A stretch of 36,239 nucleotides of DNA, from the NCBI GenBank assembly GCA_902631785.1, contig CACOZT010000005.1:1-36239 (forward strand), written 5' to 3'. The number at the start of each line of letters is the position of its first letter. Within the stretch, counting starts at the first letter, position 1. Of this stretch, positions 19,901 to 26,240 are shown in pieces. Under the pieces are notes generated by a model, which was not told the origin of the DNA, made no database searches, and worked only from the letters and a program-made list of their open reading frames with translations. The DNA comes from an uncultured SAR86 cluster bacterium. GTDB taxonomy: Bacteria; Pseudomonadota; Gammaproteobacteria; Magnimaribacterales; D2472. A program made the translations under genes and the position numbers.

Positions 19901-20066
19901 ATGCGCCATCAAGAAAAACTGATACAGTTATAAACGGAAGTTGTACATTTGGCGATGCAGCAATTGGTATTTCTTGCCTTGCATACGATCCCGCAATAAT
20001 CACCATAAATGCGATGAGAAGAGTTGTTTTTGCTTTTTTTATTGCAAAGTCAATTATTTTAATCAT
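16944..20066 (-). CDS. RND-family efflux transporter (AcrB/HAE-type inner-membrane pump)
   Basis: 1040 residues, full RND architecture: TM1 at the N-terminus, a first periplasmic loop to about residue 325, a TM2-6 bundle, a second periplasmic loop at about 555-850 and a TM8-12 bundle. It exports substrates from inner membrane/periplasm with an adaptor, here the next gene upstream (ATGA overlap). In TM4 the usual Asp-Asp pair (AcrB D407-D408) reads Asp398-Gly399 (GMLIDGSIVI). In TM10 the position of AcrB Lys940 is Asn919 (GIVVNNNIVLID). One proton-relay Asp remains. No outer-membrane TolC-like gene is present. The substrate cannot be told from sequence. Confidence 0.95.
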   Translation of the reverse strand: MIKIIDFAIKKAKTTLLIAFMVIIAGSYARQEIPIAASPNVQLPFITVSVFLDGASPSDTSRLIARPLENRLKTITGVESIRSTSYLSYARVFLEFEVGFDIDKALVDVKQGVEEIKYQLPLEAEDPQIQEYSEASFPVMNISIVGGSSVRQKVFYARELKDLIEPIEQILEVRMTGAPEEVLEGVIDKAKMESYGVTLSDIYYSVSNNNVIIPGGKQDTGRGSFNIEVPSIIESAKDVYAIPVKVTKDAIVTLGDIAVIKRTFKDFTSYARVNGEDAVTLEISLRESANAIDASNAIREILSSFEKTLPNNLDIVVSNDDTIYASLMVKELNGNIIAAVVLIMVLVIASMGTRVSMLVGLSIPFCFLMTYLILYSLNMEVNFLVMMGLLLGMGMLIDGSIVITEYADKKIAEGLSRVEGYTLASKRMFYPIIASTGTTLAAFIPMMFWPGFTGQFMKYLPITIFFVLSASLFYSLIVIPVLGAYFGQKESALNNDDGHTSIFVKLTDWYGKYIKRFVRNPIETVTAVVSVLLIIIMSYSISGMGTIYFAIVDPIQANVTIKARGNFSALEAKEIIEQVEERFLEVEGIKNVYLRSGSNWWESGSDRVGGGFIETLEPSQTKISGFEIMDLLKESTNDMPGIAVEVEADEGGPSFDSPIELDVFGDTEEQVNEAVTKIENHMRNDMSGLNNIFSSKAYPSVEWSVEVDKQKAAQLGVSVSDVGALVQMLTSGFKVGEYRPDDAKDEVEIRARFPDSDRTITGIRDLNVVTRQGTVPVSSFVQVVPKENRQTVNRKNGKYFQEIGAGTEDESKVSEKINQLSDWLETTDLGPNINYKFSGMAEETEDVNRFILVAGITAIFMMLLMLITQFNSFYQSFIILSAVTISFVGVLLGLLITGKSFSTTMTGISIVTLAGIVVNNNIVLIDTFNKLKEESPQIDQSIHIINACKQRLRPIILTSLTTIFGLLPLAMGVSVDIISRDVVIGSRVVDWWSNLAVSIVWGLGFSTFMTLILTPAVLSLPFALKNEYKKFFKTQVDGIQ

Positions 20067-20941
20067 ATACGATTAGTTATAACTTCCTGACCGTCTTCAA
20101 CGAAACCCTGACCTTGAATAATTATTTCAACTTCTTCTGGAATGCCAGTAACCCAAAGTCCTTCCTCAGAATCCTCTAATATTTCGATTTCAATGAACTG
20201 TGCAAGGTTTCCAATATTTACTATCCTGATACCTAATTTTCCTTCATCATTTAACAGAAGAATTGAAGGAGATATTTTGTGTGCTTTCACTTTATCAATT
20301 TCAATACTTATTTCTGCTGTAAGACCATCTTTGATTAATCCATCAGGATTGTTTATTTGAGACTCTACGTTGAATGTTCTTGTATCTGGAGAAGCACTTT
20401 TAGATACAAATGTAAGTTTCCCCTCAATAGTCTGCCCAGTAACTAAATCTACATAAACACTTTGATCGATTCTAACTTTGTTAATATCGTATTCTGGGAC
20501 TCCTGCTACTAGTGATATCGGATCTAATTGAATAATTGTTGCACATACCTGACCTCTCTCAAGAAAATTTCCAGGCTTTACAATTTGCTCAATGTATCCT
20601 GAGAAGGGCGCCTTAACTTCTGTTCTATTTAGCTCAACTACACCCAAACTACATAAAACAGTATCTTTTTGAACAAATCGTCCTTGTACAGCTCCAATTT
20701 GAACCACTTCACCAGATGTTTTTGCTTTTACATTAATTCTTTTTTCAGACTTAGTAGTGGCTTTAAGTTTTATATAAGGTTGATATTCTTTTGCAACGCT
20801 TAAAACTGTTTGAACATTGAATAGCTCGGATGATTGAATTGGTTCTTGAGGCGAATCATTTTTAAATAAACCAGAAATCATCCACAAAAGAATTGGAATA
20901 AGAATGTACAAGGATATTCTGATATTTTTTGTTAACTTCAT
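20063..20941 (-). CDS. RND periplasmic adaptor (membrane fusion protein) without alpha-hairpin
   Basis: 292 residues; most adaptors of this family have about 350-400. N-terminal membrane anchor at about residues 9-25, no lipobox Cys. The first lipoyl half (about 69-99, VKAKTSGEVVQIGAVQGRFVQ then KDTVLCSL) is followed after only about six residues by the second half (NRTEVKAPFSGYIEQI). The coiled-coil hairpin that normally separates them and docks on TolC is therefore absent. Beta-barrel and membrane-proximal parts follow (SLVAGVPEYDINKV to the C-terminus). Overlaps the RND gene by 4 bases. The spirochete adaptor BesA is a known hairpin-less case. Confidence 0.9.
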   Translation of the reverse strand: MKLTKNIRISLYILIPILLWMISGLFKNDSPQEPIQSSELFNVQTVLSVAKEYQPYIKLKATTKSEKRINVKAKTSGEVVQIGAVQGRFVQKDTVLCSLGVVELNRTEVKAPFSGYIEQIVKPGNFLERGQVCATIIQLDPISLVAGVPEYDINKVRIDQSVYVDLVTGQTIEGKLTFVSKSASPDTRTFNVESQINNPDGLIKDGLTAEISIEIDKVKAHKISPSILLLNDEGKLGIRIVNIGNLAQFIEIEILEDSEEGLWVTGIPEEVEIIIQGQGFVEDGQEVITNRI

Positions 20942-20981
20942 ATTATTAGAATAAAACTACTTTATTAAACTATTAATAGTT

Positions 20982-21626
20982 TTAAACCTTATGTTTTTTT
21001 CTTAACTTTTCAAACAAGTCTTTATTAAGAGGTTTTCTAGTTTTAAGTTGTGTATTATCTTTTATTTCAAAATTTTTTCCATTAATAACTTCATTTTTTA
21101 AATTATTAAATATTTTTTTAAATGCATTAAAGTTTTCTTTTGTATCTTTTTCATTAAGACTATTCCAACCAATTTTTTTTCCGGTGAAATAAACAATAGG
21201 ATGTGACCAATTAAATTCAATTCTAGGCTGGTATGATTTTCTAGCCTCTATGTATGCTTCTTCTGGTGTTGGGAAGCCGTCCATTTTGTTTATTTCTTCA
21301 CATGCCTTCATTAGATCAGTTAATGTTGGCAGATATGACTGAGATGTTATAACTTTCTCAACTGCAGCTAGAATAATTTCTGGAGACTCATTTTTTAATG
21401 ACATAGCCCATAGTTTCTTTCCTTCTTTGAGCTTTTCATCAGTTCCAAAAACTTTATAAAATTGATAGTGATAGGCTAACTCAAGCTTTAGAAACATATC
21501 ATCAATAGATTTTACAAAATGTTCTTTAGTCGAGATTGATTTCTTTTGCCCAAGTGTTGTCATTTTTTCTTGTTTTGAAGTCTTTTGTATATTTTCCTGG
21601 TTCAGAATATTTTTTATTTTCTTCAT
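20982..21626 (-). CDS. Phage lambda P-like DnaB helicase loader
   Basis: 214 residues from ATG 21626; GTG 21629 is also possible, and AGGA lies just upstream. The layout follows lambda replication protein P. KLWAMSLKNESPEIILAAVEK parallels P's RQWVLAFRENG, and YLPTLTDLMKACEE parallels FLPSPGQFVAWCREE. Then come GFPTPEEAYIEA, a WSHPIVYF segment, and a basic end KPLNKDLFEKLRKKH parallel to P's RPLNRAQALAKIAEIKAKFG. P delivers DnaB helicase to origins. The gene before it encodes a DnaT-like protein, the same pairing as dnaT-dnaC in E. coli. No phage genes surround it. Similarity was judged by eye; a profile search is needed. Confidence 0.72.
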   Translation of the reverse strand: MKKIKNILNQENIQKTSKQEKMTTLGQKKSISTKEHFVKSIDDMFLKLELAYHYQFYKVFGTDEKLKEGKKLWAMSLKNESPEIILAAVEKVITSQSYLPTLTDLMKACEEINKMDGFPTPEEAYIEARKSYQPRIEFNWSHPIVYFTGKKIGWNSLNEKDTKENFNAFKKIFNNLKNEVINGKNFEIKDNTQLKTRKPLNKDLFEKLRKKHKV

Positions 21627-22311
21627 CACTTCCTATTTCATTACTCATTATGTGACGCCTTTTCACATGCTCAATGAATTTTGAATTCCATGTTGTAAAT
21701 GCAGAGCCCTTATCTTTCCAATATAAGATAAACTCTCTTAGATATTTTAACGCAGAATCTTTATTTATTTCTGATAGATTAAGAATATCAAACACATCAT
21801 CATCAGGATACCAGTTTTCATCAATAACATATGGAACAGCTTTCTTTGAATTAGTTTCTTTTGCCCATTCACGTCTTATAAAATCAATAAATGTTGAATT
21901 CCAGTTATTCTTTTTTTGACCTCTCTCTATCCAGTAAATCTTAAATTCTTTGAGCTTTAGATTGAAGAAATCATCTGTGATTTCAGTCATATTTAAGACC
22001 TCATTAACCTCAGGGGAAGGAGTCCATTCAATATCAAGCTGACATGAATCCATGCTTTTTTTTGGTTCTTTTAGTTTGTATGTTTTTCTACTGGTACTAA
22101 TTAGTTGAAATTTAATTAGCGTATTAATAGATTCTTTAATTTTTTTTTCATCAAGAAATCTTAAATTCTTTTTCGTAGAGTCAATTAAACCAGTTATAGA
22201 TGCGGTGTCCTCTAACAAGTTTTCATTATATTGACTGAGAATAAGTGCACACTCAATGCCAAGTGTTTCAGCTACTTCACTTGAAAAGGATAAGTTATCT
22301 TCATTACTCAA
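21526..22311 (-). CDS. Primosomal DnaT-like protein with two DnaT domains
   Basis: 261 residues. Residues 1-80 look like a small winged-helix-type domain (LGIECALILSQYNEN ... INTLIKFQLI). Two copies of a DnaT-like DNA-binding domain follow, at about 94-150 and 166-221. Each has the pattern W-x-P ... L ... I ... (K/R)EF-x-x-YW-x-(E/D)-(R/K)G ... W-(N)S-x-F-I-x-x-(I/V)-(K/R)-R. DnaT binds single-stranded DNA and helps DnaC place DnaB during primosome assembly. Start is TTG, 5 bases after the aroG stop; there is no earlier start. The C-terminal 33 residues are charged and overlap the next gene by 101 bases in another frame. Confidence 0.8.
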   Translation of the reverse strand: MSNEDNLSFSSEVAETLGIECALILSQYNENLLEDTASITGLIDSTKKNLRFLDEKKIKESINTLIKFQLISTSRKTYKLKEPKKSMDSCQLDIEWTPSPEVNEVLNMTEITDDFFNLKLKEFKIYWIERGQKKNNWNSTFIDFIRREWAKETNSKKAVPYVIDENWYPDDDVFDILNLSEINKDSALKYLREFILYWKDKGSAFTTWNSKFIEHVKRRHIMSNEIGSDEENKKYSEPGKYTKDFKTRKNDNTWAKEINLD

Positions 22312-22316
22312 TTATA

Positions 22317-23366
22317 TTATTTACCTCTTTTTGAATTTATAGCATCATTCAGCTTATTTAAACATATCAAAGTATCTTCCCAGCCCATACATGCATCAGT
22401 AATGCTTTGCCCATAATTTAGTTTTTCAGTAATTTTCTGATTACCTTCATTTAAATGACTCTCAATCATTACACCTTTTATATTTTTATTGCCCACAGCA
22501 ATTTGTTCTGATATCGAATCAATCACTGGAATTTGTTGTTTATATTTCTTTTGACTATTTCCATGACTCGCATCAATCATTATTGACTCATTAACCTCAG
22601 CTTCTTTTAAAGCAGTTAAAGTACTCTCCACTGATTCTTTATCAAAATTTGGCACTTTTCCACCTCTTAAAATTATATGAGCATCATTATTACCAGCTGT
22701 TTTGAGCATGGCTATGTCAGCTTCCTTTGTTGCACCTAGAAAGACATGAGAGTGATTTGCCGCCTGTATGCCATCAATTGCAGCTTTTAGACCACCGTCT
22801 GTGCCGTTTTTTATACCAATTGGACAAGAAAGACCAGAGGCGAGTTCTCTATGAATTTGGCTTTCCGCAGTTCTCGCTCCGATTGCACCCCAAGAAATAA
22901 CATCAGTCACATATTGTGGAGAAATTGGATCTAAGAATTCTGTTCCTGCAGGCAATCCTAGCTCTGCAATTTCGATGAGCAATTTTCTAGCCATTTCAAC
23001 TCCTTTAGCAATATTGTATGTTTCATTGATATCGGGATCATTTATTAGCCCTTTCCATCCAACAGTTGTTCTTGGCTTTTCAAAATAAACTCTCATTATT
23101 AATAAAAGATTTTCACTAAAATTTTTGTGTTCAATTGATAGTCTCTCTGCATATTCAAGTGCGCTTTTTGGATCATGAATTGAACAAGGTCCAACTACAA
23201 CAAATATTCGATCATCTTTATCATGAAGAATTTGACTAATTTCATTTCTTGTACCATACACAAGCTTCGATATTTCATCATTTATAGGATATTTGTTGAC
23301 CAGCTCGTAAGGTGCTGGGACCTTTTTCCTATCAATAATTCTTGTGTTATCAGTTGAATAATTCAT
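22317..23366 (-). CDS. aroG: 3-deoxy-7-phosphoheptulonate (DAHP) synthase, class I AroG/F/H type
   Basis: 349 residues. Condenses PEP and erythrose 4-phosphate, the first shikimate step. Motifs: VVVGPCSIHDPKSALEYAERL, MRVYFEKPRTTVGWKGLINDP, AGTEFLDPISPQY, GARTAESQIHRELASGLS, GIKNGTDG, ILRGG, DASHGNS and MIESHLNEG with the metal-binding His/Glu. E. coli has three isozymes (F, G, H); sequence by eye does not assign feedback type, so the symbol is generic. First gene of the long minus-strand run; a promoter probably lies at 23408-23436. serC, pheA and tyrA at the right end of the window use its pathway product or related steps. Confidence 0.95.
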   Translation of the reverse strand: MNYSTDNTRIIDRKKVPAPYELVNKYPINDEISKLVYGTRNEISQILHDKDDRIFVVVGPCSIHDPKSALEYAERLSIEHKNFSENLLLIMRVYFEKPRTTVGWKGLINDPDINETYNIAKGVEMARKLLIEIAELGLPAGTEFLDPISPQYVTDVISWGAIGARTAESQIHRELASGLSCPIGIKNGTDGGLKAAIDGIQAANHSHVFLGATKEADIAMLKTAGNNDAHIILRGGKVPNFDKESVESTLTALKEAEVNESIMIDASHGNSQKKYKQQIPVIDSISEQIAVGNKNIKGVMIESHLNEGNQKITEKLNYGQSITDACMGWEDTLICLNKLNDAINSKRGK

Positions 23367-23407
23367 ATCTTTATATTTTATAACTCTATTTTGAGAAATG
23401 GCCTCAT

Positions 23408-23436
23408 ATTATTAAATTAATATTTGTTAATGAAAA
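23408..23436 (-). promoter_or_regulatory. Possible promoter of the aroG-to-dxs run
   Basis: On the minus strand TTTTCA (23436-23431) and AATAAT (23413-23408) are separated by 17 bases, matching 4/6 and 5/6 of the sigma-70 boxes, about 42 bases before the aroG ATG. A second AT-rich TATAAA lies closer to the gene. The DNA is so AT-rich that this is only a candidate. Confidence 0.35.
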
Positions 23437-23498
23437 CCATTTTTGTTAAGTAATTGAATTTAAAAAAATTGCTACAAATATGCATTTTTTAAGGAAAA

Positions 23499-23514
23499 AC
23501 ACTACATATTGTAT
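23499..23514. promoter_or_regulatory. NrdR-box-like palindrome, distal copy
   Basis: The 16-mer ACACTACATATTGTAT matches the published NrdR box consensus acaCwAtATaTwGtgt at 14 of 16 positions. It lies 38 bases upstream of the scpA start, and its centre is 32 bp from that of the second palindrome. Tandem boxes three helical turns apart are the usual NrdR arrangement. Inference from pattern only. Confidence 0.5.
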
Positions 23515-23542
23515 TAAAATAGCTAAAACTTACACTATATAG
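23514..23542 (+). promoter_or_regulatory. Possible scpA promoter covered by the palindromes
   Basis: TTAAAA (23514-23519) and TATATA (23537-23542) are 17 bases apart, each a 4/6 match. Initiation would fall at about 23549, so the scpA mRNA (ATG 23552) would be almost leaderless. This agrees with the absence of a ribosome binding site there. The proximal palindrome sits on the -10. Confidence 0.35.
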
Positions 23543-23545
23543 TGT
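23532..23545. promoter_or_regulatory. Perfect 14-bp palindrome, NrdR-box-like, proximal copy
   Basis: ACACTATATAGTGT is its own reverse complement and lies 6 bases upstream of the scpA ATG. Read as a 16-mer from 23532 it matches the NrdR consensus at 14 of 16 positions, though the perfect palindrome is 2 bp shorter in the middle than a canonical box. It covers the likely scpA -10. Confidence 0.6.
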
Positions 23546-23551
23546 TTAAAT

Positions 23552-24346
23552 ATGCAAAATTATAATCTTGCGCAGCTTGAAATTCCTGTTGTGATGGGAA
23601 ATCACATGGAACAGCTGCCTGATGATCTTTTTATTCCTCCAAATGCCTTAGAGATTTTCCTTGAAACATTCTCTGGACCGTTAGACCTACTTTTATATTT
23701 AATAAGAAAGGATGATATTGATATTCTTGATCTAGATATATCAAAGATAACTGATCAATATTTAGAGTATATCGAGCTGATGGATTCTTTAAAATTTGAA
23801 TTAGCAGCTGATTATCTAGTTATGGCTGCAACTCTTGCTGAAATAAAATCAAGATTAATGTTACCAAAAGAATCATTTGAAGATGAGGAAGAAGATCCTA
23901 GAGCGGCGCTTATCAAAAGGCTGCAAGAGTACAAAAGATTTAAGACGGTATCTGAAAAAATTGCTGTTTTGCCAAGAGTTGATAGAGATTTTTTTATAGC
24001 AAGTGCAAAAATTCCTAGACTACAAGAATCTATAAAAGAAGAATCTGAGATAAATATTGAGGACCTATATAGCTCCTTAGTAGCTGTATTAAATAGACCA
24101 AATTACAAAAACAGCCATTTAATCGATTTTGAGGAGTTATCAACTAAAGAGAGAATTCAAATACTTTTAGATATATTAAATAAAACAAACATTATAAGTT
24201 TCTCAAAAACACTTAAAAGGCTCGAAGGTAAAAAGGGAGTAGTAGTAACTCTTCTAGCATCACTGGAACTTGCAAAAGATGGCTATATTGAATTAATTCA
24301 AAATAAAAGCGAAGAATTATTCATAAAATCTGTGAGGAGCATCTAA
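23552..24346 (+). CDS. scpA: Segregation and condensation protein A (ScpA kleisin)
   Basis: 264 residues. Kleisin that bridges SMC heads with ScpB. The N-terminus (DDLFIPPNALEIFLETFSGPLDLLLYLIRKDDIDILDLDI) is the diagnostic ScpA signature, followed by LAADYLVMAATLAEIKSRLMLP and a C-terminal winged-helix part (VVVTLLASLELAKDGYIELIQ). The short leader before DLFIPP is typical of gammaproteobacterial ScpA and supports the ATG at 23552. Followed by scpB and rluB in the conserved order. The promoter carries two palindromes. Confidence 0.95.
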   Translation: MQNYNLAQLEIPVVMGNHMEQLPDDLFIPPNALEIFLETFSGPLDLLLYLIRKDDIDILDLDISKITDQYLEYIELMDSLKFELAADYLVMAATLAEIKSRLMLPKESFEDEEEDPRAALIKRLQEYKRFKTVSEKIAVLPRVDRDFFIASAKIPRLQESIKEESEINIEDLYSSLVAVLNRPNYKNSHLIDFEELSTKERIQILLDILNKTNIISFSKTLKRLEGKKGVVVTLLASLELAKDGYIELIQNKSEELFIKSVRSI

Positions 24347-24347
24347 A

Positions 24348-24905
24348 TTGGAACAAAAGGTCATTAATCATGTTGAAGCTCTTCTCTTTGGTTCTGGAAG
24401 ACCTATGAGACTTTCTGAAATAAAAAGCATACTTGAAAATACCGGATTAATTGTTGAGCTTAGTGAAGTTAAACGATCAATTAATGATCTAGAATTGAGA
24501 TACGAGGGCACATCCCTTGAAGTTAACGAGGTTGCATCAGGCTATAGACTTCAAATAAAAGAGGATCATAGTCAGAGCTTAAGCTCACTTTGGAATGAGA
24601 AAGCTCCTAGAGTTTCAAAAGCATTAATGGAAACAATTTCAATAATTGCATACAAACAACCAGTAACAAGAGGAGATATTGAAGACATAAGAGGGATTAC
24701 AGTTAGCACAAGAATTATTAGGTCTTTGTTGGAAAGAAATTGGATAAAAGTATCTGGCTATAGAGATGTTCCTGGAAGACCAGCTTTATATGTGACAACA
24801 AAAGATTTCCTAAATGATTTAAATCTGAAAAGTATTTCTGAATTACCTGAATTACCTGAAATCGAAGAAAACCAAGAGAAAGATCTACTGCCTCAAGCCA
24901 TATAA
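24348..24905 (+). CDS. scpB: Segregation and condensation protein B (ScpB)
   Basis: 185 residues, tandem winged helices that bind ScpA in the SMC complex. Visible: VEALLFGSGRPMRLSEI at the N-terminus, and SKALMETISIIAYKQPVTRGDIEDIRG with RSLLERNWIKVSGYRDVPGRPALYVTT, the family core. Start TTG, one base after the scpA stop, with GAGGAG at 24334-24339 as ribosome binding site. A 9-base tandem repeat (GAATTACCT twice, 24840-24857) encodes ELPELPE in the acidic tail. Confidence 0.95.
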   Translation: MEQKVINHVEALLFGSGRPMRLSEIKSILENTGLIVELSEVKRSINDLELRYEGTSLEVNEVASGYRLQIKEDHSQSLSSLWNEKAPRVSKALMETISIIAYKQPVTRGDIEDIRGITVSTRIIRSLLERNWIKVSGYRDVPGRPALYVTTKDFLNDLNLKSISELPELPEIEENQEKDLLPQAI

Positions 24906-24912
24906 TTAATTA

Positions 24913-25614
24913 ATGGCAGAGAGACTTCAAAAATTTCTTGCAAAATCTGGAATTGGATCAAGAAGGTACTGCGAGGAATTAATACAATCAAAAAAAATTA
25001 AAGTAAATGGTCACATTGCGCTCATAGGTGCCACAGTAGATCAAAATGATGTGGTTGAATATGATGGCAATGTTGTTTCTTTTATAGAGTCAGAGACCAA
25101 ATTACTAATGTTAAATAAACCTGAGGGTGTCCTATCTTCAAATAAAAAAGAAAAAAATTTACCAATAGTTTTTGACTTTCTACCTGAAGATAAATCAAAA
25201 ACAAGATGGATTTCAATTGGAAGATTGGATATTAATTCGTCGGGTTTAATGCTTTTTACAAATGATGGTACATTTGCTAATTACTGTATGCATCCCTCAT
25301 CGATGATTGATAGAGAATATTTGGTTAGGGCAAGAGGGGATTTCACAAAAGAAAAGAAAGAAAAAATGTTATCAGGAATAAAAATTGATGGCGATATTTA
25401 TAGATTTACAGATATTGTCGAAGGAGAAAAACAATCTTCAAATCAATGGTTTTCTGTTTGTCTTATGTCGGGAAAAAACAGAGAAGTAAGAAAAATATTT
25501 GATGCCGTTGGACTTGAAATTAGTAGGCTGAAAAGAACAAGATTTGGACCTATTTTTTTACCTTCATCACTAAAAAAAGGGGGGGCACATAGAATTATCC
25601 ACAAAAGAAATTGA
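24913..25614 (+). CDS. rluB: 23S rRNA pseudouridine synthase RluB-like
   Basis: 233 residues. N-terminal S4 RNA-binding domain (ERLQKFLAKSGIGSRRYCEELI ... KVNGHIA) then the RsuA/RluB catalytic domain with the active-site Asp in SIGRLDINSSGLMLFTNDG, REYLVRARG, SGKNREVRKIFDAVGLEISRLKR and RFGPI. Position after scpAB is the standard rluB location; the protein is shorter than E. coli RluB (291) because it lacks the long basic tail. RluE/RsuA specificity cannot be fully excluded. No ribosome binding site is visible before the ATG. Confidence 0.9.
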   Translation: MAERLQKFLAKSGIGSRRYCEELIQSKKIKVNGHIALIGATVDQNDVVEYDGNVVSFIESETKLLMLNKPEGVLSSNKKEKNLPIVFDFLPEDKSKTRWISIGRLDINSSGLMLFTNDGTFANYCMHPSSMIDREYLVRARGDFTKEKKEKMLSGIKIDGDIYRFTDIVEGEKQSSNQWFSVCLMSGKNREVRKIFDAVGLEISRLKRTRFGPIFLPSSLKKGGAHRIIHKRN

Positions 25615-26240
25615 TTCAATCAAAAACTATGGAATATAAACTCGCACACAAATTTTTATATGATAAAGCTGTTGAAAAAGGCTTTACAGAACTTGCAAAA
25701 CATATCGAGAAGGTTGGTCCTTTAAAAATCACAGTATCTAAAATGGATTTTGTAAGTCATCTTTCAAAAATAATTATTGGTCAACAACTTTCTGTTCAAT
25801 CAGCTGCCGCAATATGGAAAAGGACAGAAAAGATACTTAAAGAAAATAAATATAAAATGGAGAATATTAAACTTAATAAAAAGTTTAAAGATGCAGGTCT
25901 TTCAAGACAAAAGATTGAATATCTTAATGGAATTATTTTTAATAAAGACCTCTTAAATATCTCCAAAAATGAACTCAAAAGAATGAATCCTTCTGAGTAT
26001 TTTGATTTTTTGATCCAAATCAAAGGCATTGGACCATGGTCAATCGAAATGTCTAGAATATTTTATATTGGTGATCCGGATGTTTTTTCTATTTTAGATT
26101 TAGGTTTAAAAAATGCTCATTTAAAGATGTTTAAAATTGATAGTTACAATGAGTCCTTTTATGAGAATTTTAGACCTTTTAGGAGTTATATGTGTCTTTT
26201 TTTATGGAGAATACTGGAAGATGATAATGTTACTATTTGA
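25611..26240 (+). CDS. AlkA-like 3-methyladenine DNA glycosylase
   Basis: 209 residues of the HhH-GPD superfamily. IIGQQLSVQSAAAIWKR, then the helix-hairpin-helix IKGIGPWSIEMSRIF, then DPDVFSILDLGLKNA with the catalytic Asp, are the AlkA-type landmarks. It would remove alkylated purines in base excision repair. The N-terminal AlkA domain of E. coli is absent, as in many short bacterial versions. Start is TTG 25611 (TTGA overlap with the rluB stop) or ATG 25629; neither has a good ribosome binding site. It ends 8 bases inside the convergent dehydrogenase gene. Confidence 0.87.
   Translation: MIQSKTMEYKLAHKFLYDKAVEKGFTELAKHIEKVGPLKITVSKMDFVSHLSKIIIGQQLSVQSAAAIWKRTEKILKENKYKMENIKLNKKFKDAGLSRQKIEYLNGIIFNKDLLNISKNELKRMNPSEYFDFLIQIKGIGPWSIEMSRIFYIGDPDVFSILDLGLKNAHLKMFKIDSYNESFYENFRPFRSYMCLFLWRILEDDNVTI

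Noticed and set aside
20982-22311. A prophage or prophage remnant
   Set aside because: The lambda P-like and DnaT-like genes are the only phage-related features. There is no integrase, structural gene, repeat or att-like site, and flanking genes are housekeeping genes with matching base composition.
24840-24857. Tandem 9-base repeat in scpB
   Set aside because: Only two copies within a low-complexity acidic tail; it fits ordinary slippage.
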